NCBI GenBank assembly: GCA_945861415.1
Contig: CAMAUV010000011.1
Location: forward strand, 18,024 to 82,023
Direction of reading: 5' to 3'
DNA: 64,000 nt
DNA from: Akkermansia muciniphila
GTDB taxonomy: Bacteria; Verrucomicrobiota; Verrucomicrobiia; Verrucomicrobiales; V1-33
Below, one piece after another: positions 26,379-35,095 of the stretch. Under the pieces are notes generated by a model. That model saw nothing but the letters and a program-made list of their open reading frames with translations. It was not told the origin of the DNA and did no database searches. A program made the translations under genes and the position numbers. Numbering within the stretch: position 1 is the stretch's first letter; each line of letters begins with the position of its first letter.

Positions 26379-27812
26379 ATGCACCCACTGGTCTATTTTC
26401 TGTTTGGCTTTGCTGCCGCTGCTGCAGTGGCATGGGTGCTGCGCCGCCGTGGGATGAAACAGATCGCCAGTCTGGAGCAGGAAAAAGAGGAGCTGCTCAC
26501 GGAAGAGAGTCGCATGTTCTCCTTTCTGAATGAGCTGGGAGAAAATCTCGCGCACGGCCGCGGCATGGGGCGACTGCATGTGGACATTGTGAATGGATTG
26601 GCTCGCGTCGTGGGAGCTGATGCCGGAGCGCTCTATCTTTTTGATCAGCGTAATGGCCCGGCGCTTGTGCCCGCCGCGCTTACGCCGGAGTGCCCTGCGC
26701 TCATTGAACTGCCGGCGGAGTGGGCGGTGCTCTCCCGAACCATGATGCACAGTCATCTGCAACTTCGCGCCGCCAGTAGCACGCAGGGTCTGCTGGGCAA
26801 GTGCTACGCCAGCCAGTCGCCGGTAAATACCGGACCGATAGAACCCGGGGTGAACTGGCAGGGGCCGCTCGCGCCGTCTCAGGCGGGCATGAGCGTGATG
26901 GTCGCCCCAGTCACCAGCGGTAGCCGGAGGCTGGGCATCATTGCCGCCGTCCAAGATGCCGGAAAAGAGCCGTTCACCGGGCACGAGTTCGAGATTTTCC
27001 GTTCCGTGGCTGAGCAGTGCGCCTTCGCCCTCGCCAGCGCCATGACGCAGCAGGAAGCCATGGATAAGCGGCGCATGGAGGAGGAACTCCGCTCGGCCAG
27101 TGAAGTGCAGCGCATTCTCCTTCCCAAGGACCCGCCACAACTGGGCGACTACCTCATTGCCGCCGCCAACACTCCGGCCAAAGTCATGAGTGGCGATTAC
27201 TATGATTTCATTCTTCTGGACGAAGACCACGCGGGTGTGGTCATCGCGGATGTTTCCGGCAAGGGTTTCCCTGCCAGCCTCGTCATGGCCACCTGCCGGG
27301 CACTGCTGCGCGGCATGGCTGAAGGTGAGCTTTCCCCCAGCGCGGCGCTCGGCCGCGTGAACCGCCGCCTCTGGGGCGATGTCCGCGAGGATATGTTTAT
27401 TTCGCTCGCTTACTGCGTGATCGACCGCCGCAGCGCCAGCGTTACCCTCTCCCGGGCCGGGCACGATGCCCCGATGCTTTATTCCAAACGCACAGGTGAA
27501 ATCACCACCATCAAATCACCAGGTCTCGCGCTCGGAGTGGACAGCGGCAAAGTGTTCGAGCGCGTGACGAAGGATCACTCTTTTGAAATGGAGAGCGGCG
27601 ACTGCCTGCTACTTTACACCGACGGTATTAACGAGGCCATGAACAGTGAAGGCGATGAATTCGGCACCGACCGGTTGCTGGAAACCTTCCGCCGTGTTGC
27701 CCCAAACGGCGCTCAGGCCGTAGTCAACGCCCTCGAATCTGCAGTAAAGGAATTCGCGGGCTCCCAGCCGCAGCATGACGACATCACCCTGCTGGTGGTG
27801 CAGCGGAAGTGA
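26379..27812 (+). CDS. SpoIIE/RsbU-type PP2C phosphatase with GAF domain
   Basis: A 477-residue membrane-anchored protein. A single N-terminal helix (YFLFGFAAAAAVAWVL) is followed by a coiled linker, a GAF-like sensor (about 50-220) and a PP2C-SIGMA phosphatase domain (240-477). The metal-binding aspartates are visible in SGDYYDFILLDEDH, VVIADVSGKG, LLYTDGINEAMN and the closing HDDITLLVV. Such phosphatases dephosphorylate anti-anti-sigma factors in partner-switching stress pathways. No anti-sigma or STAS partner gene lies beside it, so its target is encoded elsewhere. Confidence 0.9.
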   Translation: MHPLVYFLFGFAAAAAVAWVLRRRGMKQIASLEQEKEELLTEESRMFSFLNELGENLAHGRGMGRLHVDIVNGLARVVGADAGALYLFDQRNGPALVPAALTPECPALIELPAEWAVLSRTMMHSHLQLRAASSTQGLLGKCYASQSPVNTGPIEPGVNWQGPLAPSQAGMSVMVAPVTSGSRRLGIIAAVQDAGKEPFTGHEFEIFRSVAEQCAFALASAMTQQEAMDKRRMEEELRSASEVQRILLPKDPPQLGDYLIAAANTPAKVMSGDYYDFILLDEDHAGVVIADVSGKGFPASLVMATCRALLRGMAEGELSPSAALGRVNRRLWGDVREDMFISLAYCVIDRRSASVTLSRAGHDAPMLYSKRTGEITTIKSPGLALGVDSGKVFERVTKDHSFEMESGDCLLLYTDGINEAMNSEGDEFGTDRLLETFRRVAPNGAQAVVNALESAVKEFAGSQPQHDDITLLVVQRK

Positions 27813-27830
27813 CGGTAGCCTCCGGTCGCA

Positions 27831-28682
27831 TCAGGTGAAGATGACCGTGCGGTTCCGGAAAGACATCACGCGGCGCTGCACATGCCAGTTCACTGCGCGG
27901 GACAGCACGATCTTTTCGAGATCGCGCCCCTGACGGATCAGGTCCGCCACGGTATGATTGTGAGTCACCCGAATGACATCCTGCTCAATGATGGGTCCCT
28001 CGTCCAGATCGCCCGTCACATAATGACTGGTGGAACCGATTATTTTCACGCCGCGCGCATGGGCGTTGTGATAGGGTTTGGCTCCTGGAAAGGCAGGCAG
28101 AAAGCTGTGGTGGATGTTGATGATGCGGTTTGCCCAATCGCAGGCGAAGTTGTCGCTCAAGACCTGCATGTAGCGTGCCAGCACAATTGTATCCACCCCG
28201 TGCTCCTTCATCAGTGCCCTCTGCTGAGCCTCTGCGGAAGCTTTGTTTTCCTTCGTGACTTCCATGCGGTGAAACGGGATGCCAAAGCGCTCGGCTGCCG
28301 ACCGCAGGATTTCGTGATTGGAAACCACGAGCGGTATGTCGGCATCCAGTTCTCCGGATTCATGCCGGCTTAGCAGATCATAGAGGCAGTGGGAATCCTT
28401 GCTGACAAAAAGCGCCAGCCGATGCCGCTCGTCGGTGAAGTGCAGGCTCCATGTCATCTTCCGCGGCTCTGCCAGAGCGCGGATGAAGATGGGGATTTCC
28501 GGGCGCGGAATGACAAATTTTTCCAGATCCCACTCCGCTCGCATGAAGAATTCCCCTTCCAGACTGTCCACATGCTGGTCAAATTGGATGATATTCCCGC
28601 GGTTTTCGGAAATGAATGACGCCAGCGCGCGGACGAGGCCGGGCTGGTCGGGACAATGGGCAAGGAGAATGGCGTGGGGCAT
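27831..28682 (-). CDS. purU: Formyltetrahydrofolate deformylase
   Basis: A 283-residue protein. An N-terminal ACT domain (residues 1-80: HCPDQPGLVRALASFI) is followed by a formyltransferase fold with the catalytic region INIHHSFLPAFPGAKPYHNA and the later aspartate in GDLDEGPIIEQDV. PurU hydrolyses 10-formyl-tetrahydrofolate to formate and tetrahydrofolate, balancing one-carbon pools and feeding formate to PurT. It converges on the phosphatase gene with an 18-bp gap and diverges from the helicase gene. Length and motifs are normal. Confidence 0.95.
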   Translation of the reverse strand: MPHAILLAHCPDQPGLVRALASFISENRGNIIQFDQHVDSLEGEFFMRAEWDLEKFVIPRPEIPIFIRALAEPRKMTWSLHFTDERHRLALFVSKDSHCLYDLLSRHESGELDADIPLVVSNHEILRSAAERFGIPFHRMEVTKENKASAEAQQRALMKEHGVDTIVLARYMQVLSDNFACDWANRIINIHHSFLPAFPGAKPYHNAHARGVKIIGSTSHYVTGDLDEGPIIEQDVIRVTHNHTVADLIRQGRDLEKIVLSRAVNWHVQRRVMSFRNRTVIFT

Positions 28683-28810
28683 AGTTCGCCGGGATTGGAA
28701 TCTGCAAAGTCATCGCTGGCAACGGCGCATCCCGGATCAAGTGAATGGCGTTACTTTTTGCCCCGGATGATTCGTCCCGTTGCGCTTTCCCTGTCGGCCT
28801 AGCCTGCCGC

Positions 28811-31276
28811 ATGGATCAGAGCACTTTATTGCCCTCCATGTCTGACAAAGTTCCCGCCGCACTGAGGCGCTGGTTCTCCACCCGCGGATGGAAGCCGCTG
28901 GCTTTTCAGCGCGAAGCGTGGACAGCGTATGCGGCTGGCAAAAGCGGTCTCATTCACGCGCCGACAGGTCTCGGCAAGACCCTCGCCGCATGGGTTGGGC
29001 CCGTTCTGGCGCACGGGGACGAGGAGGGCCTGCGCGTGCTCTGGGTTACTCCGCTGCGCGCACTGGCGGCGGACACCGTGCGCTCGCTGCAGGACGGGCT
29101 CGATGGATTAGGCGTGAGACGCAAAGTCGAAGCCCGAACAGGCGACACCTCCAGCAGCGTAAGGGCCCGCCAGAAAACGAAGCCTCCCTTCGCCCTCGTT
29201 ACCACGCCCGAGAGCCTCTCGCTCATGCTTACAAATGCCGAACGCACGGCTCAACTCTCCTGTCTGCGTGCAGTGGTGGTGGATGAGTGGCACGAACTCC
29301 TTGGATCCAAACGCGGAGTGCAGACCGAGCTTTGCCTTGCCCGTCTCTGCGCTCTCAACCCGGCGCTGCGCATCTGGGGGCTCTCGGCGACCATCGGCAA
29401 CCTGGATGACGCCCGGCGCATCCTTCTTGGCAGCCGCGCTCCCGACGGCCTAATGATTCATGGGAAAGACACCAAGCGCATCGAAATGGAGACGCTCATG
29501 CCGGAGAATGTGGAGTCATTTCCATGGAGCGGGCACCTCGGTACCAAGCTCATCCGCGCCGTGGTGGACCGTATAGAACCGGCGCGCACCACCTTGCTCT
29601 TCACTAACACGCGATCGCAGACGGAAATCTGGTTTCAGGAGCTGCTCGAAGCCCGACCGCAGTGGGCGGATGTGCTGGCCATGCACCACAGCAGCATTGA
29701 TCGCGCCGAACGGGAGTTCACGGAGCAGCGTTTACGCGACGGCACGGTGAAATGCGTGGTCTGCACCTCCTCGCTCGACCTTGGCGTGGACTTTTCACCC
29801 GTAGAGCAGGTCATTCAGGTAGGCAGCCCAAAAGGAATTGCGCGCCTGCTCCAGCGCGCCGGACGCAGCGGTCACCGGCCAGGTGAAGTAAGCCGCGTGT
29901 TCTGCCTGCCCACCAACGCGTTGGAACTAATCGAGTTCTCAGCTGCCCGCGAAGCCATGGCTGCGCGCCGCATTGAGTCCCGCCGTCCGGTTGTGAAGCC
30001 ACTAGATCTCCTAGCCCAGCACCTCGTCACCGTCGCACTCGGCGGCGGTTTTCGCGCAGATGAAATGCTGGCGGAGGTTCGCACTACCAACGCCTTTGCC
30101 GCGCTGACGGATGACGAGTGGCGATGGACGCTCACTTTCATCACTACCGGAGGCGCGCTTCATGCCTATCCGCAATATCGTAAAGTCACCGTGGACGAAG
30201 AAGGTATCCACCGCCTCACGGACAAGGTCATGGCGCGGCATCACCGTTTTAGCATTGGCACCATTGTGGCGGATGCCGCCGTCTCGCTACGCCTGAAAAA
30301 CGGACGGCGCCTCGGCAGTGTGGAGGAGTGGTTCATCGCCGGTATCCGGCCCGGGAGATGCTTCATTTTCGGGGGACGCACGTGGGAACTAGTGCGCGTT
30401 CATGGCCTCGTGGCCACCGTGCAAGTGCCGGACAAAAAGAAAGCCCGCGGCGAAATCCCCAGCTGGCAGGGCAGCAAGAGTCCGCTCAGTAGCGAACTCG
30501 CCGCCGCCGTTGGCGAAAAACTGCAGCGCTTTCGCGACGGTGCGCGCGATGCCTCGCCGGAAATGCAAAAAGTCGCCCCGATCCTCAGCACGCAGGCGAA
30601 ATGGTCGCTCGTTCCCCGCCCTGACGAACTCCTCATTGAGCGCACCTCCACACGTGACGGCCAGCATTGCTACCTCTACCCGTTTGCCGGGCGGCTCGTG
30701 AATGGCGCACTGGGCACCCTCATCGCCTACCGGCTGGGCAAAGGTCAGCCGCTCACTCTTCGTGTCACGCCTAACGACTATGGCGTCGAACTCTTCAGTC
30801 GTGAATTGCCACTGCTCGACGAGCGAGGCTGGGGCATACTGCTATCGCCGGACAATCTTCTTGAGGATATTCTTGCCTCCGTAAACGCAGCTGAGCTGGG
30901 CCGCCATCATTTCCGCGAAATCGCGCGCGTTGCCGGCCTCATCCTTAGCGGTGCGCCTGGTTCCCCGCCTACGCTAAAGAGCCTGCAGACTAGCAGCGGC
31001 CTCCTGTGGGACGTTTTTGCCCGTTATGATCCGGGCAATCTCCTGCTCGCTCAGAGCCAGCGCGAAGTGCTTGAGCGCCAGATGGATTACAACCGTCTTT
31101 CAGAAACCTTGCACGCCTTGCAGCAGCGCCGGGTGGTGCTCATAAACACGCCGCGGCTCACGCCTCTGGCCTTTCCGCTCTGGGCGGACCGCATTTCGCA
31201 CTCGGTGGGCAAAGAGGATCCCGCGGATGTGCTGGCGCGCATGCTCGAAGAACTGGAAACCGCCGCTGCCAGATGA
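28811..31276 (+). CDS. Ligase-associated Lhr-type DEXH helicase
   Basis: An 821-residue superfamily-2 helicase; the ATG at 28811 is preferred to an in-frame 28745, and MSDKVP at 28841 is an alternative. Motif I is APTGLGKTLAAW, motif II DEWH in VVVDEWHELLGSKRG, motif III LSATIGN, and motif VI QRAGRSGHRPGE. The long C-terminal half is the Lhr-core type. In the family it is clustered with an exonuclease, an ATP-dependent DNA ligase and the phosphoesterase PdeM as a DNA-damage module. Here only PdeM accompanies it, with a four-base overlap. It is expected to unwind or remodel damaged DNA in the cytoplasm. Confidence 0.9.
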   Translation: MDQSTLLPSMSDKVPAALRRWFSTRGWKPLAFQREAWTAYAAGKSGLIHAPTGLGKTLAAWVGPVLAHGDEEGLRVLWVTPLRALAADTVRSLQDGLDGLGVRRKVEARTGDTSSSVRARQKTKPPFALVTTPESLSLMLTNAERTAQLSCLRAVVVDEWHELLGSKRGVQTELCLARLCALNPALRIWGLSATIGNLDDARRILLGSRAPDGLMIHGKDTKRIEMETLMPENVESFPWSGHLGTKLIRAVVDRIEPARTTLLFTNTRSQTEIWFQELLEARPQWADVLAMHHSSIDRAEREFTEQRLRDGTVKCVVCTSSLDLGVDFSPVEQVIQVGSPKGIARLLQRAGRSGHRPGEVSRVFCLPTNALELIEFSAAREAMAARRIESRRPVVKPLDLLAQHLVTVALGGGFRADEMLAEVRTTNAFAALTDDEWRWTLTFITTGGALHAYPQYRKVTVDEEGIHRLTDKVMARHHRFSIGTIVADAAVSLRLKNGRRLGSVEEWFIAGIRPGRCFIFGGRTWELVRVHGLVATVQVPDKKKARGEIPSWQGSKSPLSSELAAAVGEKLQRFRDGARDASPEMQKVAPILSTQAKWSLVPRPDELLIERTSTRDGQHCYLYPFAGRLVNGALGTLIAYRLGKGQPLTLRVTPNDYGVELFSRELPLLDERGWGILLSPDNLLEDILASVNAAELGRHHFREIARVAGLILSGAPGSPPTLKSLQTSSGLLWDVFARYDPGNLLLAQSQREVLERQMDYNRLSETLHALQQRRVVLINTPRLTPLAFPLWADRISHSVGKEDPADVLARMLEELETAAAR

Positions 31277-31935
31277 CAGAGCTTCGATTTCATGAACACA
31301 CGTTGCACCTGATGCCGGAAGGCGCCGCATGGGACGCGGCGCAGCGCGTCCTGTTTGTCACGGATCTGCATCTGGGAAAAGCGGCCGTCTTCCGGGAGGC
31401 GGGATTGACCCTGCCGGACGGCGCGGATGCCGCTATCCTTCAACGCTTGTCGGTGCTCGCCGGAAGACTGGGAGCCTGCACGTTGGCGGTGCTCGGCGAT
31501 GTCTTTCACGCGCGTTCACCCGGCACGGAGCGGACCGTCGCAGCGCTGAATACTTGGCGGCAAACCCATGCTGGATTGCGATGGATCATCGTGCCGGGCA
31601 ATCACGACCGCCGCGTGCCATGGGCGCAATGGCTGCCGGATGCGGAAATCCTCAGCGAAGGAGAACTCTGCGGACCATGGCAACTCGCGCACCATCCGCC
31701 GGAGCAGAGCGATGCGGTGATGCTGTGCGGTCACTTGCATCCTGGCATCGCCTTTGGCCCCCCGCGCCAGCGAAAGGCGCGCTTGCCCTGCTTCTGGCTG
31801 CGTCGCGGAGTGCTAATACTTCCGGCCTTCGGCGGCTTCACTGGGCTGCGCCTGATTGAGCGCGAACCGGGCGACCGCGTGTGGGTGACCGTGCAGGACC
31901 GCGTGGCGGAAGTGCCGCACACGCGGCGTGCTTGA
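31273..31935 (+). CDS. pdeM: Ligase-associated DNA damage response endonuclease PdeM
   Basis: A 220-residue calcineurin-like metallophosphoesterase. The metal-binding motifs are FVTDLHLGKAAVFREAG, LGDVFHAR, VPGNHDRR and GHLHPG. The stretch after the first motif (GKAAVFREAGLTLP) is the PdeM signature. The start ATG overlaps the helicase stop (ATGA at 31273-31276). It is predicted to act as a nuclease or phosphoesterase on DNA ends together with the Lhr-type helicase; the exonuclease and ligase of the full module are not in this window. Confidence 0.9.
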   Translation: MTELRFHEHTLHLMPEGAAWDAAQRVLFVTDLHLGKAAVFREAGLTLPDGADAAILQRLSVLAGRLGACTLAVLGDVFHARSPGTERTVAALNTWRQTHAGLRWIIVPGNHDRRVPWAQWLPDAEILSEGELCGPWQLAHHPPEQSDAVMLCGHLHPGIAFGPPRQRKARLPCFWLRRGVLILPAFGGFTGLRLIEREPGDRVWVTVQDRVAEVPHTRRA

Positions 31936-32269
31936 GAACGGTTTGGGGCTTGGCAGCCTTTACGCGGGGATGAACTTCGTTTCGTTCGGCGTGAGGGGCA
32001 AGCGGCAGTTGCAGTAGTTGAGCGTGAGGATTTCCTGACCACCGATGTTCTTCGTGCCGCTTTTGTCCGGCGGCGCGCTGGAGGCGGCGGAACTCAATTT
32101 GTGGACGTATTCATAAATTTTGGAATAGCCGTCATTGTCGGGATTCGCTACGGGCAGAGTGTTCGCGCCGGTGAGTCCTTTGCTGGCGGATCATTGGTCG
32201 AAGTTCTGGGCAGCGGCTCCTGCGTGCGGGAGTGGTGGGCAAGTTCAAAGTCAGATCCAGCCGTGAAGC
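31936..32269 (-). pseudogene. Unrecognised gene remnant
   Basis: No intact gene is here. On the minus strand one frame ending in TAA near 31963 reads LPVANPDNDGYSKIYEYVHK followed by a further 50 residues to TLNYCNCRLPLTPNETKF; it has no plausible start and meets a TGA upstream near 32187, where the coding feel switches to another frame. The NPDNDGYSKIYEYVHKL piece resembles the calcium-loop tails of exported proteins in this phylum. I cannot name the family. Confidence 0.3.
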
Positions 32270-33097
32270 TCACTTCTTATAAAGATGTGCTCCGTGGATC
32301 TGTGCGCCGCCGGAAGGCAGATTGGGCTGAACGAGGGGGGGGGACCGGAGTGATGGCGGTTGGAAGACGGGAGACCGTGTCGGCGGGCAGTAGGGTGGAT
32401 ATACTACTGGGCGGTCAATGACCACGGGCCGGTCCACGAAGACAGGAATGGTATCCACATCACGAATCACGCGCACATCCGGCGGGCGGTTTCTGAGTTG
32501 GGCCACCTGATTCTCCAGATCGCGGATGCGGGAGACCAACTGCTCGCGCTCTTTACGGTGCTTTTCCCCGGGGCGCACGAGTTGGCGTTCGCGAATGAAC
32601 TTGCGATCGTCCTCGATCATCGCGGCAAGGTCGTCGCGGCCTGCATCCTTGAGGATAGCGATGCTGTCGATGAGCGACCGGTCGACTTTCGGGTAGCTGT
32701 ATTCGTCGGACTCCATCAGGCGGTAAAAGGCCTCGCGCCCGCGGGTGAAATCCGATTCCTGGTCCTCCCGGCGCTGCTCCAGCATAGCGATTACTTTGGC
32801 ATCGTGTGCTGCTCTCTCCGCCTTCTCTTTTTCAATTTCCACCTTCGCACGGTATTCGACGGCCTTGTCCATATCGAAGCCAAACTGCTTCTGCACTGCC
32901 TCAGGAAGGTTTTCCATTTTGATACGGCGCAAGCCGTCGCCGTGCTCCACACGCAGGGCATCAGGCTCCACCCTGAGCACCTCCACCTCCCTGAGGACCG
33001 TACCGTCCTCGAGTTTCAGTTCGGGGAATTTGACCGGCGTCTTAGCGAGGGCTGTTGAGGCGAGAACGGCAGTGAAGAAGAACGGCAGCAGTTTCAT
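32270..33097 (-). CDS. Exported coiled-coil protein of unknown function
   Basis: A 275-residue protein with a signal peptide (MKLLPFFFTAVLASTALA). A short beta segment (DGTVLREVEVLRVEPDALRV) resembles SH3-like leader domains common in this phylum. A long charged helical region follows (EYRAKVEIEKEKAERAAHDA, then HRKEREQLVSRIRDLENQV), and the tail is proline-rich (VYPPYCPPTRSPVFQPPS). A run of nine C in the coding strand (32335-32343) lies near the 3' end, where slippage would change the last 20-odd residues. I do not recognise a function. Confidence 0.7.
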   Translation of the reverse strand: MKLLPFFFTAVLASTALAKTPVKFPELKLEDGTVLREVEVLRVEPDALRVEHGDGLRRIKMENLPEAVQKQFGFDMDKAVEYRAKVEIEKEKAERAAHDAKVIAMLEQRREDQESDFTRGREAFYRLMESDEYSYPKVDRSLIDSIAILKDAGRDDLAAMIEDDRKFIRERQLVRPGEKHRKEREQLVSRIRDLENQVAQLRNRPPDVRVIRDVDTIPVFVDRPVVIDRPVVYPPYCPPTRSPVFQPPSLRSPPLVQPNLPSGGAQIHGAHLYKK

Positions 33098-33245
33098 ATG
33101 TGGTGTATTTACATTGTGCAGTTGGACGTAGACGTTACAGAATGAAAGTTATTCATTCTTCCCGGAAGAAACACACGGAGGGCAGCCGGGTCTGCTTTTC
33201 GCCAAGCCGCTCATTGGGCCAGCCACAGCGAACAGTGCATGGCGG

Positions 33246-33288
33246 GTAAAAACAGACGGCGGTGCCCCGTAACCGGGACACCGCCGTC
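33246..33288 (-). terminator. Rho-independent terminator of the porin-like gene
   Basis: On the minus strand a GC-rich 15-bp stem (33255-33288, one mismatch, loop of four bases) is followed immediately by the U-rich run TGTTTTTA. It begins 36 bases after the TAA of the outer-membrane protein gene. This is the clearest terminator in the window. Confidence 0.85.
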
Positions 33289-33324
33289 ATTAAGTATTAA
33301 TCTGACGATTAAACGCTGGCTGGA

Positions 33325-34062
33325 TTAGAAGCCAACCTTGAGGGAGACCCCGCCGACGATTTCGTCGTCTTGTGTGGTGATCGCATCAATGCCATCCAGC
33401 GGGAAGTTGCCGGCGACATAAGGTGTCAGTGTGACGCCGTTCAGATTGATCGGCAGCGCTACGGAAACGGTAGCGTGGCTGAGATCGCTGACGCCAGCAT
33501 CTATGTCCATGTAGCCAATGGCTGCGCTCGTCACGAGGTTCAAGGTGTCGGAAACCTTGAAGGACTTGCTGGTTCCGAGTTCCAGATAGTAGCCCTCGGT
33601 TTCTTCGTTGTAGTAGGCAGCGAGGTTCACAGGGAGTCCGCCAACAGCAGTGCCGAGTGCAACGCCGAATTCGAGTTCGGTGTTGGCGTTCGAGGTCGGG
33701 TAGCTGTAATGACGAAGGCTGGGGCCAATGGTCATGCAATCACTAAGCTTGTAGTTGACGGTAGCGGTGAGGTTTAGTTCGTCGAAGTTGCTGTCTGTGG
33801 AGTTGGTATACCACGCATTTAGGTTCAGAGTCGAACCGGCGCTGAGCCCGTAGTTGAGGTCGAGCGTTGTGCTCACGTTGTCTGTGCTTACTTCCTGACC
33901 ACGGAAAATGTAGTCGGTGTCGTAGCCGAGGGTTACGCTGCCGGTCCAGACGCTACTGGAGGGAGCCTGAGGAGCGGGAGCAGCGGTAGCCGCTGCGCCA
34001 GCTTGTGCAGAGATTGCCGTGCAGGCGAGCAGCGCGGCGCTGATTGTGTTACGGATGGTCAT
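33325..34062 (-). CDS. Outer-membrane beta-barrel protein (TorF-like putative porin)
   Basis: A 245-residue protein. The signal peptide (ISAALLACTAISAQAGA) is followed by a short Pro/Ala linker and regularly alternating beta strands starting VTLGYDTDYIFRGQEVS, a pattern of the TorF family of putative porins. The final residue is phenylalanine (GGVSLKVGF), the usual outer-membrane insertion signal. It has its own terminator downstream and a 183-bp intergenic region upstream that contains a C10 homopolymer. The transported solute is unknown. Confidence 0.8.
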   Translation of the reverse strand: MTIRNTISAALLACTAISAQAGAAATAAPAPQAPSSSVWTGSVTLGYDTDYIFRGQEVSTDNVSTTLDLNYGLSAGSTLNLNAWYTNSTDSNFDELNLTATVNYKLSDCMTIGPSLRHYSYPTSNANTELEFGVALGTAVGGLPVNLAAYYNEETEGYYLELGTSKSFKVSDTLNLVTSAAIGYMDIDAGVSDLSHATVSVALPINLNGVTLTPYVAGNFPLDGIDAITTQDDEIVGGVSLKVGF

Positions 34063-34245
34063 TTGTTTGCTTGATGTTTAGGTTTACCGAACAGTTAATT
34101 GTCCGGAAGGAGACTACAAAAGCACCGATCTATGAAAAATGCACGCGGTTTTTGTGATTTTTTTATACCCCCCCCCCGCCCGCCTCCTCTATTTGGCCTC
34201 CCTCTCTTTATTGAATTAGGCTCAAAACTTGCTTAAGCTCTAACT
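34063..34245. promoter_or_regulatory. Divergent intergenic region with T7 and C10 tracts
   Basis: The region between the porin-like gene (minus) and the MBL hydrolase gene (plus) has an AT-rich half and, at 34158-34177, a T-rich run followed by TATA and ten C. The C tract lies about 105 bases upstream of the porin ATG. Homopolymers of this length can vary by slippage and alter promoter spacing, but neither promoter is convincingly placed. Confidence 0.35.
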
Positions 34246-34869
34246 ATGCACTCACATTCTATCCCTTCACACACCGGCGGTTTTACGGCCACCAACGGCT
34301 ACTGCTTTGCCGCTTCAGCGGGAGCTGTCGCCGTGGATGCACCTGAAGGGATGACGGAGTTTCTGCAGGCGTCCGGTTTGGTCCCCACGGTCTTGTTTCT
34401 TACGCACAGCCACCTTGATCATGTGGTGGAAGCCGCAAGGATGGTGGCGGCGTTTGGCTGTGAAGTGGCAGCGTGGGGGCCGAGCACCGCCGAGGACAGG
34501 CTGGAGAAAATGCTGGCCGCCTACCTTGGCCGTTCGGTGGGGGTGGATCCTTATCCCGTCGACCTTCCCCTAGCCGGCCGCGCGGATGTGGAGCTGGCAG
34601 GGGAGCGCTTTCTTCTGCGCCATGTCCCCGGGCATTCGGCGGACAGCCTAGTGCTCATTTCGGAGAGGGCGCGGGTCATTTTCTCCGGGGACACGGTAAT
34701 GGACGGAGGTATCGGCCGGACCGATTTACCGGGGGGTGATTTCGATCTGCTGGTTTCGGGGATTCGAGAGAAGGTGCTTACTTTGCCCGGGGATTTTCGG
34801 ATCTTTCCCGGCCACGGTGGCGTCTCCACGGTGGCTGGGGAGTCGCAATCGAACGCTTGGCTTTGCTAA
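34246..34869 (+). CDS. MBL-fold metallo-hydrolase, glyoxalase II-like
   Basis: A 207-residue metallo-beta-lactamase fold enzyme. The dinuclear zinc ligands are in LTHSHLDHV, HVPGHSADS, FSGDTVMDGG and FPGHGG. It is the size of small hydroxyacylglutathione-hydrolase-like proteins, which cleave thioesters such as S-lactoylglutathione or bind sulfane sulfur substrates. The gene stands alone. The next 226 bases up to the VTC gene contain a GC-rich stretch followed by TTTTT (34936-34980) that could terminate it, but I see no clean stem. Confidence 0.8.
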   Translation: MHSHSIPSHTGGFTATNGYCFAASAGAVAVDAPEGMTEFLQASGLVPTVLFLTHSHLDHVVEAARMVAAFGCEVAAWGPSTAEDRLEKMLAAYLGRSVGVDPYPVDLPLAGRADVELAGERFLLRHVPGHSADSLVLISERARVIFSGDTVMDGGIGRTDLPGGDFDLLVSGIREKVLTLPGDFRIFPGHGGVSTVAGESQSNAWLC

Positions 34870-35095
34870 CAGGCAGGGCCACGGCTACCAACTACTTAGG
34901 TAATGATATCATGTGATATTAAGTGGCCGTGAGAGACGGAGTCCTCGCAGGAGAGTCCCGGGGGAGTCGGCGGCTTTTTAGGGCTGTTGGCGGGATTTCA
35001 AGCAATCAGGCTTGCGATGACAGTTAATTCTGGACAAGAAGGTGGAAATTCCGTCACATTACAAAGTTTTTGGAAGCAGTATCCGGCACCGCACC

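Noticed and set aside
34900..34980. A terminator or structured RNA before the VTC gene
   Set aside because: GC-rich bases followed by TTTTT are there, but I could not draw a stem longer than four pairs.
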